Part shown: positions 49,273 to 62,000 of the stretch, one piece after another
Position numbering within the stretch: position 1 is the first letter of the stretch
Layout of the letters: the number at the start of each line of letters is the position of its first letter
Assembly (NCBI RefSeq): GCF_016863435.1
Contig: NZ_BOOW01000043.1
Location: 78,114-142,113 of the forward strand
From: Sinosporangium siamense
GTDB taxonomy: Bacteria > Actinomycetota > Actinomycetes > Streptosporangiales > Streptosporangiaceae
DNA: 64,000 bases
Reading direction: 5' to 3'
Program-made: the position numbers and the translations under genes
The notes under the pieces: model-generated
Database searches by the model: none
What the model saw: the letters and a program-made list of their open reading frames with translations, nothing else
Told to the model about the DNA's origin: nothing

Positions 49273-50427
49273 TCACCAGCTCAGCGGCAGTTCCAGCAAC
49301 GTGAAGACGTTCGAGCTCGGCGGGCGGAAGCGGATCTCCTCCACCGGCACGGCCGTCCGCAGGGAGGGAAAGCGCGTCACCAGCGTCGTGAACGCGATCC
49401 GCAATTCCATTCGCGCCAGCGGCGCGCCGAGGCAGTGATGAATGCCGTGGCCGAAGGCCACGTGCCTGGATTCCTTACGCGTGATGTCGAACCCGTCCTG
49501 GGCCGGGTCCGCCCGGTTGGCGGCCAGCAGTGAGCAGAACACCGCCTCGCCCTTCTTGATCATCTGCCCGGCGATCTCGACGTCCTCTGTGGCCGTACGC
49601 GGGTCGAGCCCCTCGAAGACGGACAGATACCTGACGATCTCCTCGACCGCCTGCTCGCCCAGCTCGGGCCGTTCCCGCAGCAGGGCGAACTGCTCGGGAT
49701 GTTCCAGGAGGAGCAGCGTCCCCGCCGCCAGGCAGCTCTCGGTCTGCTCGACGCTGGAGTTCATGACGACCGCGCAGAGTCCGGCGAGCTCTTCGTCGGA
49801 GATGTCCGCGCCGTGTTCCCGTGCCATCACCCCCAGCATCCCCTCCCCTGGGTCGCGACGGAGCCTGGCGGCCAGCTCCCGCATGTAGGCCAGATAGGCG
49901 TGCCCGTTGAGCACACGCCGCCGCTTGCCGCCCCGGTGTGCGGTGAGCCGGATCAGCTCGTTCCTGTCGTCGAGGGGGATGCCGAGGAACTCGCAGGCGA
50001 CGCGGGCCGCGATGGGCCCCGCCACGTCCTTGAGGAACTCGACGGGCGGACCCGTACTCGCCATCGCGTCCAGATGGTCGTCGACGATCGCCTGGACCCG
50101 CGGCTCCAGCGCCTGCATCCGGCGGACGCTGTAGGCGGGCGCCACCATCCGCCGGAGCCGCGTGTGCTCCGGCGGGTCGAGCTGCAGGAGATTGCCCGGC
50201 AGGGCCATCTCCTGGTGATTGAAATGCGTTCCGATCACACGCTTGTCGAACTTGTCCGACCCCAGGACCTCGCGCACAGCTTCATATCCCAGGGCGAACC
50301 AGTGGACCGCCGATCCGTCCTCGAGAGGGATCCGGACCAGCGGACCCCTCTCGAGCAACCGCGTCAACTCGGCTGACAGATCAAGTCGGTCTCTCAGATG
50401 CAGGACTCTGTGCTCCGGCGCGACCAT
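49273..50427 (-). CDS. Cytochrome P450, GPA aryl crosslinking (Oxy) type, first in operon
   Basis: The product is 384 aa from ATG 50427; the frame extends to 50745 but would cross mbtH. Motifs: LDPPEHTRLRRM, the unusual I-helix VVMNSSVEQTESC in which the usual A-G-x-(D/E)-T reads S-V-E-Q-T, the EIVRYL K-helix and heme loop FGHGIHHCLG. It lies 103 bp after mbtH. Only two Oxy enzymes are visible, compared with three or four in vancomycin/teicoplanin clusters. OxyA/B/C identity needs a tree. Confidence 0.88.
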   Translation of the reverse strand: MVAPEHRVLHLRDRLDLSAELTRLLERGPLVRIPLEDGSAVHWFALGYEAVREVLGSDKFDKRVIGTHFNHQEMALPGNLLQLDPPEHTRLRRMVAPAYSVRRMQALEPRVQAIVDDHLDAMASTGPPVEFLKDVAGPIAARVACEFLGIPLDDRNELIRLTAHRGGKRRRVLNGHAYLAYMRELAARLRRDPGEGMLGVMAREHGADISDEELAGLCAVVMNSSVEQTESCLAAGTLLLLEHPEQFALLRERPELGEQAVEEIVRYLSVFEGLDPRTATEDVEIAGQMIKKGEAVFCSLLAANRADPAQDGFDITRKESRHVAFGHGIHHCLGAPLARMELRIAFTTLVTRFPSLRTAVPVEEIRFRPPSSNVFTLLELPLSW

Positions 50428-50530
50428 GGATCCATGCTTTCCGGGGCGGCGCCCCACTCTCAAGGTGTCCAACCGGCGATGACGCGCACTTGGACCGCAT
50501 GTCGCCGTGCTGCGCCACGCCGCTACCGGC

Positions 50531-50761
50531 TCACGTCCGAGCGTCCGAGGAACGCCCGTCCATCTGTGCGACGAGGCTCTTGGGCCGCAGGTCGGTCCAG
50601 TGCTCCTCGACGTACTCCAGGCACTCCTGCCGGCCGGCCTCGCCGTACACTGCCGTCCACCCCTGCGGGATCTCGGCGAAGGCCGGCCACAGGGAGTGCT
50701 GCCCCTCGTCGTTGACCAGCACGAAGAAGGTGCCGTCCTCGTCATCGAACGGGTTGGTCAT
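50531..50761 (-). CDS. MbtH-like NRPS adenylation partner
   Basis: The 76-aa product has the family marks [33 protein letters not shown] and W(T)DLRPKSL. It binds A domains and is often needed for Hpg/Tyr-activating modules. GGAG precedes ATG 50761; it lies 10 bp after the terminal NRPS gene. Confidence 0.95.
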   Translation of the reverse strand: MTNPFDDEDGTFFVLVNDEGQHSLWPAFAEIPQGWTAVYGEAGRQECLEYVEEHWTDLRPKSLVAQMDGRSSDART

Positions 50762-50771
50762 GGTGTTCTCC

Positions 50772-53700
50772 TCATCTCTCGATCTTCTGGGTGACGACGC
50801 GTCCGATCTCGGCGAGCGAGGCCGGCTCCAGCATGGTGTAGTGGTCGGCGGCGACGCGGTGCGTCTCGACCGCACCCGCCACCAGCGGTTTCCAGGCCTC
50901 CTCGGCCTCCTCGGCCGATCCGGCGGGCCGCCCGGCGGTGGCCACGAACAGCAGCAGATCCCCGCGCGATGGACGCGGCCGGTAGTTCCGCGAGATCTCC
51001 CCCATGTTGCCCATCACCTGGCGGAGCCGCGCCCGCACCTCGGCGCCGAGGCCCGCGCCCAGGTTCTCCGCGAGCGCCTGTACGTCGTCGCCGGCAGGGC
51101 GGTCGCCCGCCCGGGGATCAAGACCACCGGGCGGTGACTGACTGACAGACACGGGATAGGCGTCGAGCAGCGCGAGCAGGCTCACCTCCGCCCCCTCCTC
51201 TTCCAGACGGGTGGCCATCGCCTGGGCGACCTTGCCGCCGAAGGACCAGCCCAGCAGCCGGTAGGGCCCGGACGGCTGGATGGTGCGGATCAGCTCGACG
51301 TAGTCGGCCGCCATCTCCTCGACGCTGCGCGCCAACGGCTCCTCCCTCACGATGCCGCGCGCCTGGATGCCGTAGACGGGAAGGTTCGCCGGGAGATGCC
51401 GGAGGAGTGGGGTATACGCCCAGCTCAGGCCGGTGCTGGGATGCACGCAGAACAAGGGGCTCCGGCCGTTCCCGGCACCCGGGCGCAGGGGCAGGAGCAT
51501 CTCCAGGTCCTGCGTCCTGGAGCTCGCAGCGGCCGTCCGGCGTCTGGCCGGTTGCGGATCGGCCGGGCCCGGCACGGCGGGCCGCTTCGATCCGGGCACG
51601 TCGACCTGCGACAAGCGGACCTCCGGTGCGGCGGCGACCTGTTCGAGGACACCGACGAGCCGCTGGGCGAGTGCCTCGGCGGTGGCCCGGTCGAAGCGGT
51701 CCTCCGCGTACACGAGGGAGCCCACCAGGCCGTCCGCGTCCCCCTCGTCGGTGCGGCAGTCGAGGAGCTTGACCCAGAGGTCGAGCTCCATCGCCTCCTC
51801 GGGCATCGGCACCAGCGATGTACGCAGCCCGGGCAGTGCCCAGGAGTCCTCCGGCCGGATGTCGTCCTCGTCGAGCTGGAGCGCCACCTGGAAGATCGGG
51901 TGACGGGTGATCGACGGGACCGGCACCACGAGCTCAGCGAGCCGTTCGAACGGCAGGTCCTGATGGCGGTGGGCGTCCTCACCCACGTCCCGCACCCGGC
52001 CGAGGAGCTCGGCGAAAGCCGGATCCCCCGACAGGTCGACGGGCAGGGGAAGCCACCGCGAGAACGGCCCGACCATGGGCACCAGGCCGGTCTGTTCCTC
52101 GTCGCGCGGCAACCGGGTGCCGATCGTGACCGGTCCTCCACCGCCCAGGCGCGACAGCAGCATCGCCAGCGCGGCGTGTACCGCGGTGAACATGGTCCCG
52201 CCGGCCGAACGCGCCGCTTCCAGCAGCCGGGCGTGGGAGCCGGCGGGCAGCTGCAGCGGCACCGAGCCGGCCCGCCGCGACGGCAGCATGGGCCGTGTCC
52301 GCCCGGCCAGCGGCGAGCTCGTGTCCTGCGGATCGGCGTCGCCGGAAAGGAACTCGCCGTCGGCCAGCTTCTCCCGCCAGAACTCGATCTGGTCCCAGAT
52401 CAGGCTGTCCCGCTCGTCCGCTCCGGCGAGCATCTCCCGCTCCCAGAGCGCGTAGTCGGCGAACTGCAGGGCCAGCGGGGCCCGCTCCGGGATCCGCCCT
52501 TCCCGGCGCGCGCCGTACGCCGCGGCCAGGTCGCGGACGAGGACGTCCGCCGACTCCTCATCGGCGGCGATCCGGTGTGCCACCACCAGCAGGACCTGTT
52601 CGCGGTCGGTGAGCGGGAAGAGATGCGCGCGCCAGGGCACCTCGCCGGTCAGGTCGAAGGGGCGTCCGGCCCGGTCGGCCAGCAGTCCTGGCAGATCGTC
52701 TTCTGTGGCGGGGCAGATCTCCAGCGGCGGGCGGCCGGACTCGGCGTCCAGGATCTCCTGGCGCACGTCCCGCCGCGAACCGGGGAATCGGGTCCGGAGG
52801 ATCTCATGCCGCCCGCCGACATCGCCCAGCGCCCCCGCGAGGGCATCGCAGTCGAGCCGGCCGCGCAACCGCAGGGCGACGCGCACGTGCAGCCCCTCGG
52901 CCTCATCACCGATCCGGGAGAGCAGCCACATGCGGCGCTGCCGCGCGGTGACCGGCAGCGGGCCATCCGGGTCCAGGTCCGCGCGCCGTCCCGGCCCGAG
53001 CACAGGACGCGACTTGGCGGCCATCGCCCGCGCGAGGCCGGCGGGTGTCGGTGTCGAGAACAGCTGCCGGATCGGCAGTTCGGCGCCGAGCTCCTCCCGG
53101 ATCCGCGCGACCAGGCGCATGGCGAGAGTGGAGGTGCCGCCCAGCTCCAGGAAGTTGTCCGCGACGCCGACGTCGGCTACGCCGAGGGTATCGGCGAACA
53201 GCGCGCACAGCCGTTCCTCGACCTCGCCGACGGGGTCCCGCCCGGCGACCCGCTCGCCAGGGCCCGGGGCCGGCAGCGCCCGCCGATCGACCTTGCCGTG
53301 CGCGGTGACCGGCCAGGCCGCGACGACGACGATCGCCGACGGGACCAGATACGAAGGAAGGCTCTCCGCGAGCCTCGCCCGGATCTCCTCGACAGGCACC
53401 TCGCCCCCGGCCGGCACGACATACGCGACCAGGCGGCGCTCGCCGAGCGTGTCATCCCGTGCGATGACGAGCGCCTCGGCGACCGAGGGCTCGGCGGTGA
53501 GTGCGGCCTCGATCTCCGCGGGTTCCACCCGATAGCCACGGATCTTCAGCTGGTTGTCGGCGCGGCCGGCGAACACCAGCTCGCCACCGGCCGTCATCCT
53601 GGCCAGATCCCCGGTACGGTACATCCGCTCGCCCGCGGACGCGCCGGGAAGCGAGCCCGGCAGCGCCACGAAGCGCTCGGCGCTGGCAGCCGCTCGGCCG

Positions 53701-56069
53701 AGGTAGCCGCGGGCGAGCCCGGCTCCGGCCAGGTAGAGCTCACCGGTGAAGCCCGGCGGCACCGACCGCAGGAACGCGTCCAGCACGTAAGCCCGGCGGC
53801 CCGCGAGCGGACGTCCGATCGGCAGCGTGCCGCCCAGCGGTTCACCCGGTTCGATCACCTGCCAGGTGGCGCAGAGCGTGGTTTCCGTCGGACCGTACAG
53901 GTGCCGGACCCGGACCTCGGGGCAGGCTCGCCGCATCTGGGCGATCGCGGCCGGCGGTACCACGTCCCCACCGGTCAGCAGCTCACGCAGCCCCGTGAAG
54001 CACTCCGGTGAGGTCTCGGCGAGCACTCGGAAGACCCCAGCGGTGAGGTGCGCGGCGGTCACGCCGTCGGCCACCGCGGCACGCAGCCGCGCGGCGTCCA
54101 CCGGGCCCGGCTCAGCGATCACCACCTCCGCGCCGGCGGCCAACGGCACCCAGGTCTCGTAAAGCGACGCGTCGAAGGCGTGCGAGGCGTGCATGAGCAC
54201 CCGGTCGCCCGGGCCCAGTGACCAGCCAGGATCTGAGGCCAGGGCGGCCACGGCGCCGTGCGGGACCGCCACGCCCTTCGGGACGCCGGTCGATCCCGAG
54301 GTGTACATCACGTATGCCAGATCGTCCGGCCCGATCCGTACCGTCACCGGCTCGGCCGCCGCTACCGCCGCCCGCACCTCGGGGGTGTCGATGGCCAGGG
54401 CGTCATTCCCTCGCGGCAGGACATCGCGGGCGTCCCGGGTGGTGATCACTGTGGAGGCCCCGGAATCCCGCAGCAGCAGGGCGATCCGATCCGCGGGATA
54501 GCCCACGTCGATCGGCACGAAGGCGGCCCCGGCCCGCCACACGCCCAGGAACGTCACGAGCAGGTCCGCGTTCCGCTCCATCACCACGCCGACACGGTCA
54601 CCGCGGGTCACCCCCAACCCGGCCAGGTAGCCGGCCAGCCGGCCGGACTCCCGGTCCAGCTCCGCGTAGGTCAGCCGGCGCACCCCGTCGCTCACCGCGA
54701 TCTCGTCGGGCTGGATCTCCGCCCGCCTTCGGATCTGCTCGGGCACCGGTCCGCTACGGGGCAGGTGACCGGCCGTGTCCAGGCGGGCGACCGGCGCCGA
54801 GGGGTCGGCGGCCATCCGTTCCAGCATGGCGACGAATCGGTCGAGCAGCGAGATCGCCGTACCGCGATCGACGATCCCGGTCTGGTATTCCAGCCGCACG
54901 AGCATCCGCTCCGCGGGCGCCGCCACCAGCGTCAGCGGATAGTGCGAGGTGTTCCGGCCGGTGTGGGAGGGGCGGAACACGACATCGCTCTCCCGAACCG
55001 AGCTCGGGCCGTCGTGCGGGAAGTTCTCGAAGACCACGAGCGTGTCGAAGTCCGCGCCCGGGCCGACGATCCGCTGCACCTCCGCGAGTCCCAGATGCTG
55101 GTGGTCCATCAGAGCCGTCTGCTGTCCCTGCAGGCTCCTGAGCATCTCCGCGATCGGAGTGGCGCCGCGCAGCCGAACCCGCACAGGCACCGTGCCCAGC
55201 AGCATGCCGACCATCTGCTCCACCCCGGGCAGATCCGCCGGGCGCCCGGCGGTGGTCGCGCCGAACACCACGTCGGTACGGCCGGCGAGTTGCGCCAGCA
55301 GCATCGCCCAGGCGCCCTGGACGACGGTGTTCACGGTTACCTCAAGGCTGCGTGCCAGCGCGGACAGCGAACCGGTGAGCTCGCCCGGCACGTGGGTGAC
55401 GACGGTGTCGCTGCGCGGAACGCGGCCGCGATCCGCCGGCGCCACCAGCGTCGGCTCACCGGCACCGGCGAACTCCTGCGCCCAGGCGGCCCGGGCGGCG
55501 TTCCTGTCCTGCCGGGAAAGCCAGTCGAGATAGTCCCGGTAAGAGGCGGCCGGCGGCAATCCCGAGGCGTCGCCTCCGGACCGGTAGATCATGGCCATCT
55601 CGCCGAAGATGATCGGCATCGACCACCCGTCGAGCAGCACGTGATGGTTGGTGATGACCAGCCGGTGCCGCTCAGGACCGAAGCGGATCAGCGCCAGCCG
55701 TAACAGCGGGGCGACGGTCAGGTCGAGCCGCCGGCCCAGCTCCTCGCGGGCGATCCTGTCAGCCGCCGGCTCCGGCTCGTCCTCTCCCGCGACATCGCTC
55801 TCGCGCCACGGAATCTTGACCTCTCGCGCCACGACCTGGACGAGCTGCGCCCCGCTCACGTAGCGGAAGCAGGCCCGCAGGGCGGGGTGCCGGGCGACCA
55901 GGGCCTGCCACGTTTCGCGCAGACGCTCCGCTTCCAGCGGACCGTCGATCTCCAAGGCCGTCTGCACGGTGTAGACATCGGCGCCTTCGTCCGGTGCGCC
56001 GAGGGCCGCGTGGAACAGCATGCCCTCCTGCAGCGGCGACAACGGCCAGACATCCTCGATTCTGCTCAT
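50772..56069 (-). CDS. Terminal NRPS: C-A(Hpg)-T-X-TE
   Basis: The 1765-aa protein has C (about 5-425; [10 protein letters not shown] at 141-150), A (about 445-935), T (about 945-1010; [16 protein letters not shown]), a C-like X domain (about 1025-1460) and thioesterase (about 1510-1765; GWSFGGK, late His in ADHYTM). The A pocket from FDASLYE, AAHLTAG, ELLTGGD and [12 protein letters not shown] reads D-A-Y-H-L-G-L-L-C, an Hpg-type code. In X the HHxxxDG motif is HRIAADE, as in GPA X domains that recruit Oxy P450s and do not condense. It begins at an ATGA overlap with the upstream NRPS, so it follows it in line. TE releases the linear or crosslinked peptide. Confidence 0.94.
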   Translation of the reverse strand: MSRIEDVWPLSPLQEGMLFHAALGAPDEGADVYTVQTALEIDGPLEAERLRETWQALVARHPALRACFRYVSGAQLVQVVAREVKIPWRESDVAGEDEPEPAADRIAREELGRRLDLTVAPLLRLALIRFGPERHRLVITNHHVLLDGWSMPIIFGEMAMIYRSGGDASGLPPAASYRDYLDWLSRQDRNAARAAWAQEFAGAGEPTLVAPADRGRVPRSDTVVTHVPGELTGSLSALARSLEVTVNTVVQGAWAMLLAQLAGRTDVVFGATTAGRPADLPGVEQMVGMLLGTVPVRVRLRGATPIAEMLRSLQGQQTALMDHQHLGLAEVQRIVGPGADFDTLVVFENFPHDGPSSVRESDVVFRPSHTGRNTSHYPLTLVAAPAERMLVRLEYQTGIVDRGTAISLLDRFVAMLERMAADPSAPVARLDTAGHLPRSGPVPEQIRRRAEIQPDEIAVSDGVRRLTYAELDRESGRLAGYLAGLGVTRGDRVGVVMERNADLLVTFLGVWRAGAAFVPIDVGYPADRIALLLRDSGASTVITTRDARDVLPRGNDALAIDTPEVRAAVAAAEPVTVRIGPDDLAYVMYTSGSTGVPKGVAVPHGAVAALASDPGWSLGPGDRVLMHASHAFDASLYETWVPLAAGAEVVIAEPGPVDAARLRAAVADGVTAAHLTAGVFRVLAETSPECFTGLRELLTGGDVVPPAAIAQMRRACPEVRVRHLYGPTETTLCATWQVIEPGEPLGGTLPIGRPLAGRRAYVLDAFLRSVPPGFTGELYLAGAGLARGYLGRAAASAERFVALPGSLPGASAGERMYRTGDLARMTAGGELVFAGRADNQLKIRGYRVEPAEIEAALTAEPSVAEALVIARDDTLGERRLVAYVVPAGGEVPVEEIRARLAESLPSYLVPSAIVVVAAWPVTAHGKVDRRALPAPGPGERVAGRDPVGEVEERLCALFADTLGVADVGVADNFLELGGTSTLAMRLVARIREELGAELPIRQLFSTPTPAGLARAMAAKSRPVLGPGRRADLDPDGPLPVTARQRRMWLLSRIGDEAEGLHVRVALRLRGRLDCDALAGALGDVGGRHEILRTRFPGSRRDVRQEILDAESGRPPLEICPATEDDLPGLLADRAGRPFDLTGEVPWRAHLFPLTDREQVLLVVAHRIAADEESADVLVRDLAAAYGARREGRIPERAPLALQFADYALWEREMLAGADERDSLIWDQIEFWREKLADGEFLSGDADPQDTSSPLAGRTRPMLPSRRAGSVPLQLPAGSHARLLEAARSAGGTMFTAVHAALAMLLSRLGGGGPVTIGTRLPRDEEQTGLVPMVGPFSRWLPLPVDLSGDPAFAELLGRVRDVGEDAHRHQDLPFERLAELVVPVPSITRHPIFQVALQLDEDDIRPEDSWALPGLRTSLVPMPEEAMELDLWVKLLDCRTDEGDADGLVGSLVYAEDRFDRATAEALAQRLVGVLEQVAAAPEVRLSQVDVPGSKRPAVPGPADPQPARRRTAAASSRTQDLEMLLPLRPGAGNGRSPLFCVHPSTGLSWAYTPLLRHLPANLPVYGIQARGIVREEPLARSVEEMAADYVELIRTIQPSGPYRLLGWSFGGKVAQAMATRLEEEGAEVSLLALLDAYPVSVSQSPPGGLDPRAGDRPAGDDVQALAENLGAGLGAEVRARLRQVMGNMGEISRNYRPRPSRGDLLLFVATAGRPAGSAEEAEEAWKPLVAGAVETHRVAADHYTMLEPASLAEIGRVVTQKIER

Positions 56070-59000
56070 CGCTGTTCTCCCTCGTGAGGTGCGTCGTCAT
56101 GGAGTCGGTCGGGTCCCTCGCCGAGGGCGGCCTCGAGCTCGGCCATCTGGTGCCTGGTGAGATCCACGAGCGGGGCGCCGGACGGAACGGCTGCCGCACC
56201 GGGATCGGGCGGGGAATGCGGTGGGGCCGCATCGATCAGCGCGGCGAGCTTTCTCGGAGTCTTCTCCTCGAACACCTGCCGAGGGCTGATCGTCAGCCCC
56301 GTGCTGCGTGCTCGGGCGGCCAACCGCATCGAGATGATCGAATCGCCGCCGAGATCGAAGAAGCTGTCGTCCACACCGACCCGATCGACCCCGAGTGCCT
56401 CCGCGAACACGTCGCACAGCGCCCGCTCTGTCTCGGTAACCGGCGCGTCGGAGCCTGTCGCTCGCTCCGGATCCTCGCCTCCGGCGGCGAACTCCGGTTC
56501 AGGGAGAGCCTTACGGTCCACCTTGCCGTTGGGGGTCAGGGGAAGCGCTTCGACCATCATGATCACGGCCGGCACCATGTGCCCCGGCAGCCGGGCGGCG
56601 AGGTGTTCGCGCATCTCATCGACGGTGATTCCGCCGGGAGCCGGGGTCACGTAGCCGATGAGCCGTCCCCGCCACATCGCCACAGCTGCCTGGGCTACGT
56701 GGGGGTGCGCGGTCATGGCCGCCTCGATCTCCCCCGGTTCCACCCGGAACCCTCGGACCTTGACCTGATCATCCGCCCGGCCCGCGAAGACCAGCTCACC
56801 GCCGGGAGTCCAGTACGCGAGGTCGCCTGTGCGGTACAGACGCCGGCCGTCCGGAGCCGCCACGAACCGCGTGCTGGTCAGTCCGGGGCGGTTCAGATAT
56901 CCGCGCGCCAGCCCCACGCCGGCCACGTACAGCTCCCCGGTCACCCCGGCCGGCAGCGGTCGCAGGAACTGATCGAGCACCTCGCACCGGCCACCGGCGA
57001 TGGGCGTGCCGATCGGCACCGCCGCCCCAGGCGCCAGCGGCCCGCTCATCGTCGAGCAGACGGTCGCCTCGCACGGCCCGTAGGCGTTGACCATCCGATG
57101 CCGGAGGGAGAACCGCTCCACCAGATCGGGCCCGCACGCCTCGCCGGCCACCACGATCGTCTTCACCGAGTCAGGCAGATCCTCCGCCACGGTGGCGAGC
57201 ACGCTCGGCGGCACCGTGACGTGCGTTATCCCCCATCGGACGAGGACATCCGCGAGTCCGGTCCTGGGTGGCAGCTCGTACCCGGGAAGCGCCACCAGCG
57301 TGCCGCCCGACAGCAGCGCCATCAGCAACTCCGACATGACCGCGTCGAAGCCCAGCGCCGCCATCAGCAGCACTCGCGACGATGGGGCCACCCCGAAGCG
57401 GTCGATCTGCGCCGCCGCGAGATTCCCCAGACCGGCGTGCGACACCACGACGCCCTTCGGAACCCCTGTCGAACCCGAGGTGTACACCACGTATGCGGCG
57501 TTCTCCGGCACCACCACCGGCAGCTCCACGTCGCCGGCGAGGCCGTCTGCGATGCCCTCGCCGACGACAACCGTGTCGATGCCGACGGGCACCCGGAACC
57601 GGGTCGCGGCGGAGCACACCACCACCGCGGGCGCCGAGTCGGACATCATCCAGCCGAGCCGTTCTGGCGGGTAGCTCGGCTCCATCAGCACCGCCGCGCT
57701 GCCCGCCAGCGACACGCCCAGCACCGCCGTGGCCCAGTCCGCGCCGCGTTCCACCAGCACACCGACTCGCCGCTCCGGCCCGGCGCCACGCCGGACGAGA
57801 TGCCTGGCCAGGCCGATCGCCCGGGCCAAGAGCTCGGCGTAGGTCAGCTCTCCGTCGCCGCCGACGACCGCGACGGAGTCCGGCCGCTCCGTCGCGATCC
57901 GCCGGACCAGCTCACCCAGCGGGGCGTCGCTCCCGGCCCGCGGGCCGCCCGAGGTCCAGGCGGGATCCGCGCCCGGCCCACCCAGGCCGATCCGGCTCAC
58001 CGCGCCGGCCGGATCGGCGATCATCTGTTCCAGGACACGCACCAGTACGGTCATGACCAGCTCGGCACGCTCCCGGCTGAACGCGTCCGGGCGGTAGATG
58101 AGGTCGCCGACCACCCGCCCATCGTCGAGGGCGGCCACCAGCGTCAGCGGGTAGTGCCCTGCGTCCTCCGGCACACCGACCGGCCGTATCGTCAACCCGT
58201 CTGGTTCCTGCGAGTCCAGCGGCGGGCGGGGATAGTTCTCGTACACCACAGTGCTGTCGAAGCTCGCGCCGGGACCCGCGGTTCGCTGGATCTCGGCGAG
58301 CCCGAGATGCTGATGCTGCATGAGCGCGACCTGCCGCTCGCGCAACTCCGTCAGCAGCCGCGCGATCGTGCTCGTGCCACGCAGCCTGACCCGCACCGGC
58401 ACCATGTTGATGAACAGTCCCACCATGCGTTCGACCGCCGGCAACTCCGCCGGGCGGCCCGCGGTCGTCATCCCGAACACCACATCCGTGCGCCGGGTCA
58501 GCCGAGCCAGGACCAGCGCCCACGCCGCCTGCAGGACGGTGTTCACGGTCACGCCCTGAGCCTGCGCGAGGCCGGTCACGGCGCGGGACAGCTCCCCGGT
58601 CAGCTCGTAGCGCACCCGCTCCGGCCGCTCCGCGACCGTCGCCGTCTCGCCGGCCGAGACCCGGGTCGGCTCGTCCAGATCTGCGAGCTCATCCCGCCAC
58701 GCGGCCCGGGCCGCCTCGGCGTCCTGGCGGTCCAGCCACTCCAGGTATTCCCGGTAGGACACCGCCGACCGCGCCGCAGGCGGATCTTCATAGAACGCCT
58801 TGACCTCGCCGAAGAGCACCGGAAGCGACCACCCGTCCGCGATGATGTGGTGGCTGGTGACCACCAGGCGGTGCCACCGTTCGTCCAGGCGGATCAGCAG
58901 CAGCCGCAGCAGCGGCGCCCGGCTGAGATCGAACCGTTCCGTCAGTTCCCCGGCCGCCGCCAGCTCCGCCTCGGCGGCGCTCCCCGCGTCCGCGGTGCGC

Positions 59001-62000
59001 CAGGGCAGCTCGACACGGTCGGCCACCGCCTGCACCGCCGTACCGGAGCCGAGCTGATGGAAGCTCGCCCGCAGCGCGTCGTGCCGGGCCAGGACGCTCT
59101 CCCAGGCCGCCCGCATCCGATCGGCGTCCAGCGGGCCGATCAGGTCCAGCACCCGCTGGCTCTCGTAGACGTCGCGTCCGGTCGCGTCGTAGGCGGCGTG
59201 GAAGAGCAGACCCTCCTGCAGTGGCGAGAGCGGCCAGATGTCGGCGAGGGCCGGCCCGCTCACCTCGTCCACCTCGGCCTGCGTGAGTTCGACCAGCGCG
59301 AAGTCAGACGGGGTGTATCCACCGGCGCCCGGCGCGGCCGCGTGGGCGGCGATGCCGGACAGCACGTTCAGCCACGCCTGCCCCAGGGCCCGCGCCTCAG
59401 GCTCCTCCAGGAGTTCGCCTGCCCAGGTCAACGTGAGTTGCATGGCCGGCCCGTCCACGCCGTCCTGTACGGCTGCGCCCACCTCAAGGACATGCCGTAG
59501 CGGCATGTCCTGGTGGGCATTGCCGCCGATCGCGCCCACCGGCTGCCACATTCCGGCCCTCCCCACCGCGGCCGAGGAGCGTCCCATATAGTTGAACGCG
59601 ACCCGTGGCCTCGGGAGGGCCGCCAGCACCGGGGCGGTCTCGGGATTCAGGTGACGGAGCAGCCCGAATCCCAGTCCGTCTCCGGGGAACGCCCGGACCT
59701 GCTCCTTGACCGTCTTCAGCAGCCGCCCAGCCGCCGGGCCGCCGGCCCGCGCCTCGCCGTGATCGATGCCGGTGGCATCCAGCCGGACCGGATGCACGCT
59801 GGTGAACCAGCCGAGTGTCCTTGACAGGTCCGCCTCGCCGACAGGCCGGCGGCCGTGCCCCTCCACCTCCACCGTGACCGCGGCGCCTCGCACCAGAGCC
59901 ACCGCGCCGGCGAAGGCGGCGAGCAGCACCTCGTGGACGCCGCAGTGGAAGGCCGCCGTCACCGTGTCGACGAGCGTCGCCGCCTCCGGTCCTGAGACGG
60001 TCCACGAGTCGCGCCGTGCGGTAGCGGCCGTGTCGCGGCCGGGCACCGGCACCCTCGTGCCCAGCGGCGAATCCGTGTCCGCCAGGATCGACCGCCACGC
60101 CTCCAGCTCGCCGGCGCGTTCGGTCGCCTGGCCGGCCAGCAGCCGGGCCCACCGCCGGAACGACGTCGGCACGGGCTCCAGGTCCTGCTCCCGCCCGGCC
60201 TGCCGGGACTCACACGCGGCACGCAGGTCGGGCAGCAGGATATGCCACGAGACTCCGTCGACGGCCAGGTGATGCACCGCGACGGCCAGCCGCGCTTCCT
60301 GCCCCGGCGCATCCACGATCCAGACGATCTGAGCCATGACCCCGGCCGCCGGGTCCAGCCGGCCGGTGGCCTCATGAGCCTGCCTGCTCGCGTGGGCGTC
60401 GAGGTCGCCGCCCGTCAGGACGGTGTCCACCTCGATCCGTTCGATCTGCGTCGAGGCGGCCACCGCCCCCACGGGAGCGGTCACCAGCCGCCCGTCCGGC
60501 TCCACCCGAGCCCGCAGCATGTCATGCCGGTTCAGGACCGCCTGCCAGCCGTCGGTGAGGACGTCCAGTGTCAACCCCGCCGGCACCCGTACGACCGCCC
60601 ATTGCGCGAGCTCGCCGTGGAGCACCGACTCCTCGTCGAGCTCTCGTAGCTCCATCATCACCGGAGTCCACACGATCTCGCCGACGCCGTCCTCGACGGC
60701 GACCCCCTCCTCGGCCCGCCGCGCCGCGGCGGCGATCCCGGCCGGCGTCGCGTGCTCGAAGACATCCTCCACCCGCAGGAGCAGGCCGGCGCGGCGGGCA
60801 CGGGCGGTGAGCTGCATCGAGGTGATCGAATCGCCGCCCAGCGCGAAGAAGCTGTCCTCGGCTCCAACCGCCGCGGGCAGACCCAGGATCTCGGCGAACA
60901 ACTCGCAGAGCACCCGCTCGGTCTCGTTGCCGTACGCGCGTCCCGGCAGGTCTCCGGTGGACTCCGCGGTGAAGCGAGGGGCGGGCAACGCGGCGCGATC
61001 CACCTTGCCGTTGACCGTCAGCGGCAGCGTGTCCAGGACGACCACTGCCGCCGGCACCATGTACTCCGGCAGCTCCCCCCTCGCATGCTCCAGGAGCACC
61101 TTGGTGATCGCGGGGTCCTCCTGATCACGCAGTAGGACATAGGCGATCAAACGGCCCTCATCGGCCACCACCACCGCAGTGCGCACGGCCGGATGGGTGG
61201 CCAGCACCGCCTCCACCTCACCGGGTTCCACCCGATAGCCACGGATCTTCACCTGCGCGTCGGCCCGGCCCGCGAAGACCAGCTCCCCGTACCGGGTCCA
61301 TTTCGCCAGGTCACCGGTGCGGTACAGCCGCTGCCCGCCGGGGGCGGCGACGAACCTCGGGGCGGTCAGCCCGGGACGGCCCAGGTAACCAAGTGCGACG
61401 CCTGCGCCGCCGAGGTACAGCTCCCCGACCATGCCCGGCGGCACCGGGTTGAGGAACGGGTCCAGCACCACGGCCAGCCGGCCGGCCAGCGGCCTGCCGA
61501 TCGGCAGCACGGAACCGGTCTTTTCCCCCGGCTCGATCACCTGCCAGGTGGCACACAGCGTGGTCTCCGTCGGCCCGTACATGTGCCGCACGCGGAGGTC
61601 GGGGCAGGCCTCCCGGACGCGCTCCACCGCCTCGAGCGGCACCACGTCCCCGCCGGTCAAGACCTCACGGAGGCCGGCGAAACAGTCCGGGGCGGCGTCG
61701 GCCAGCACGCGGAAAGCACCGGCGGTCAGGTGCACGGCAGTGGCGCCCTGGGCGACCGCGTCACGCACCCGCCCCGCGTCCACCACACCCGGGCCGGCGA
61801 TCAGGATGCGGGCTCCGGCCGCGAGCGGCACCCAGATCTCGAACAACGAGATGTCGAACGAGTGCGAAGCGTGGGCCAGCACGGTGTCACCCGGCCCCAC
61901 CTGCCAGCCCGGCTGTCCCACCAACGAGGCCACGGCGCGGTGCGGAACACCGACGCCCTTCGGCGTTCCCGTCGACCCCGACGTGTACATCACGTAGGCG

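Noticed and set aside
51396..54011. 871-codon plus-strand frame
   Set aside because: It lies opposite the terminal NRPS (X, T and A domains), has no family sequence and no ribosome site.
55994..59500. 1168-codon open frame on the plus strand
   Set aside because: It is antisense to well-defined NRPS domains; the His/Arg/Pro-rich translation is the usual shadow in high-GC DNA.
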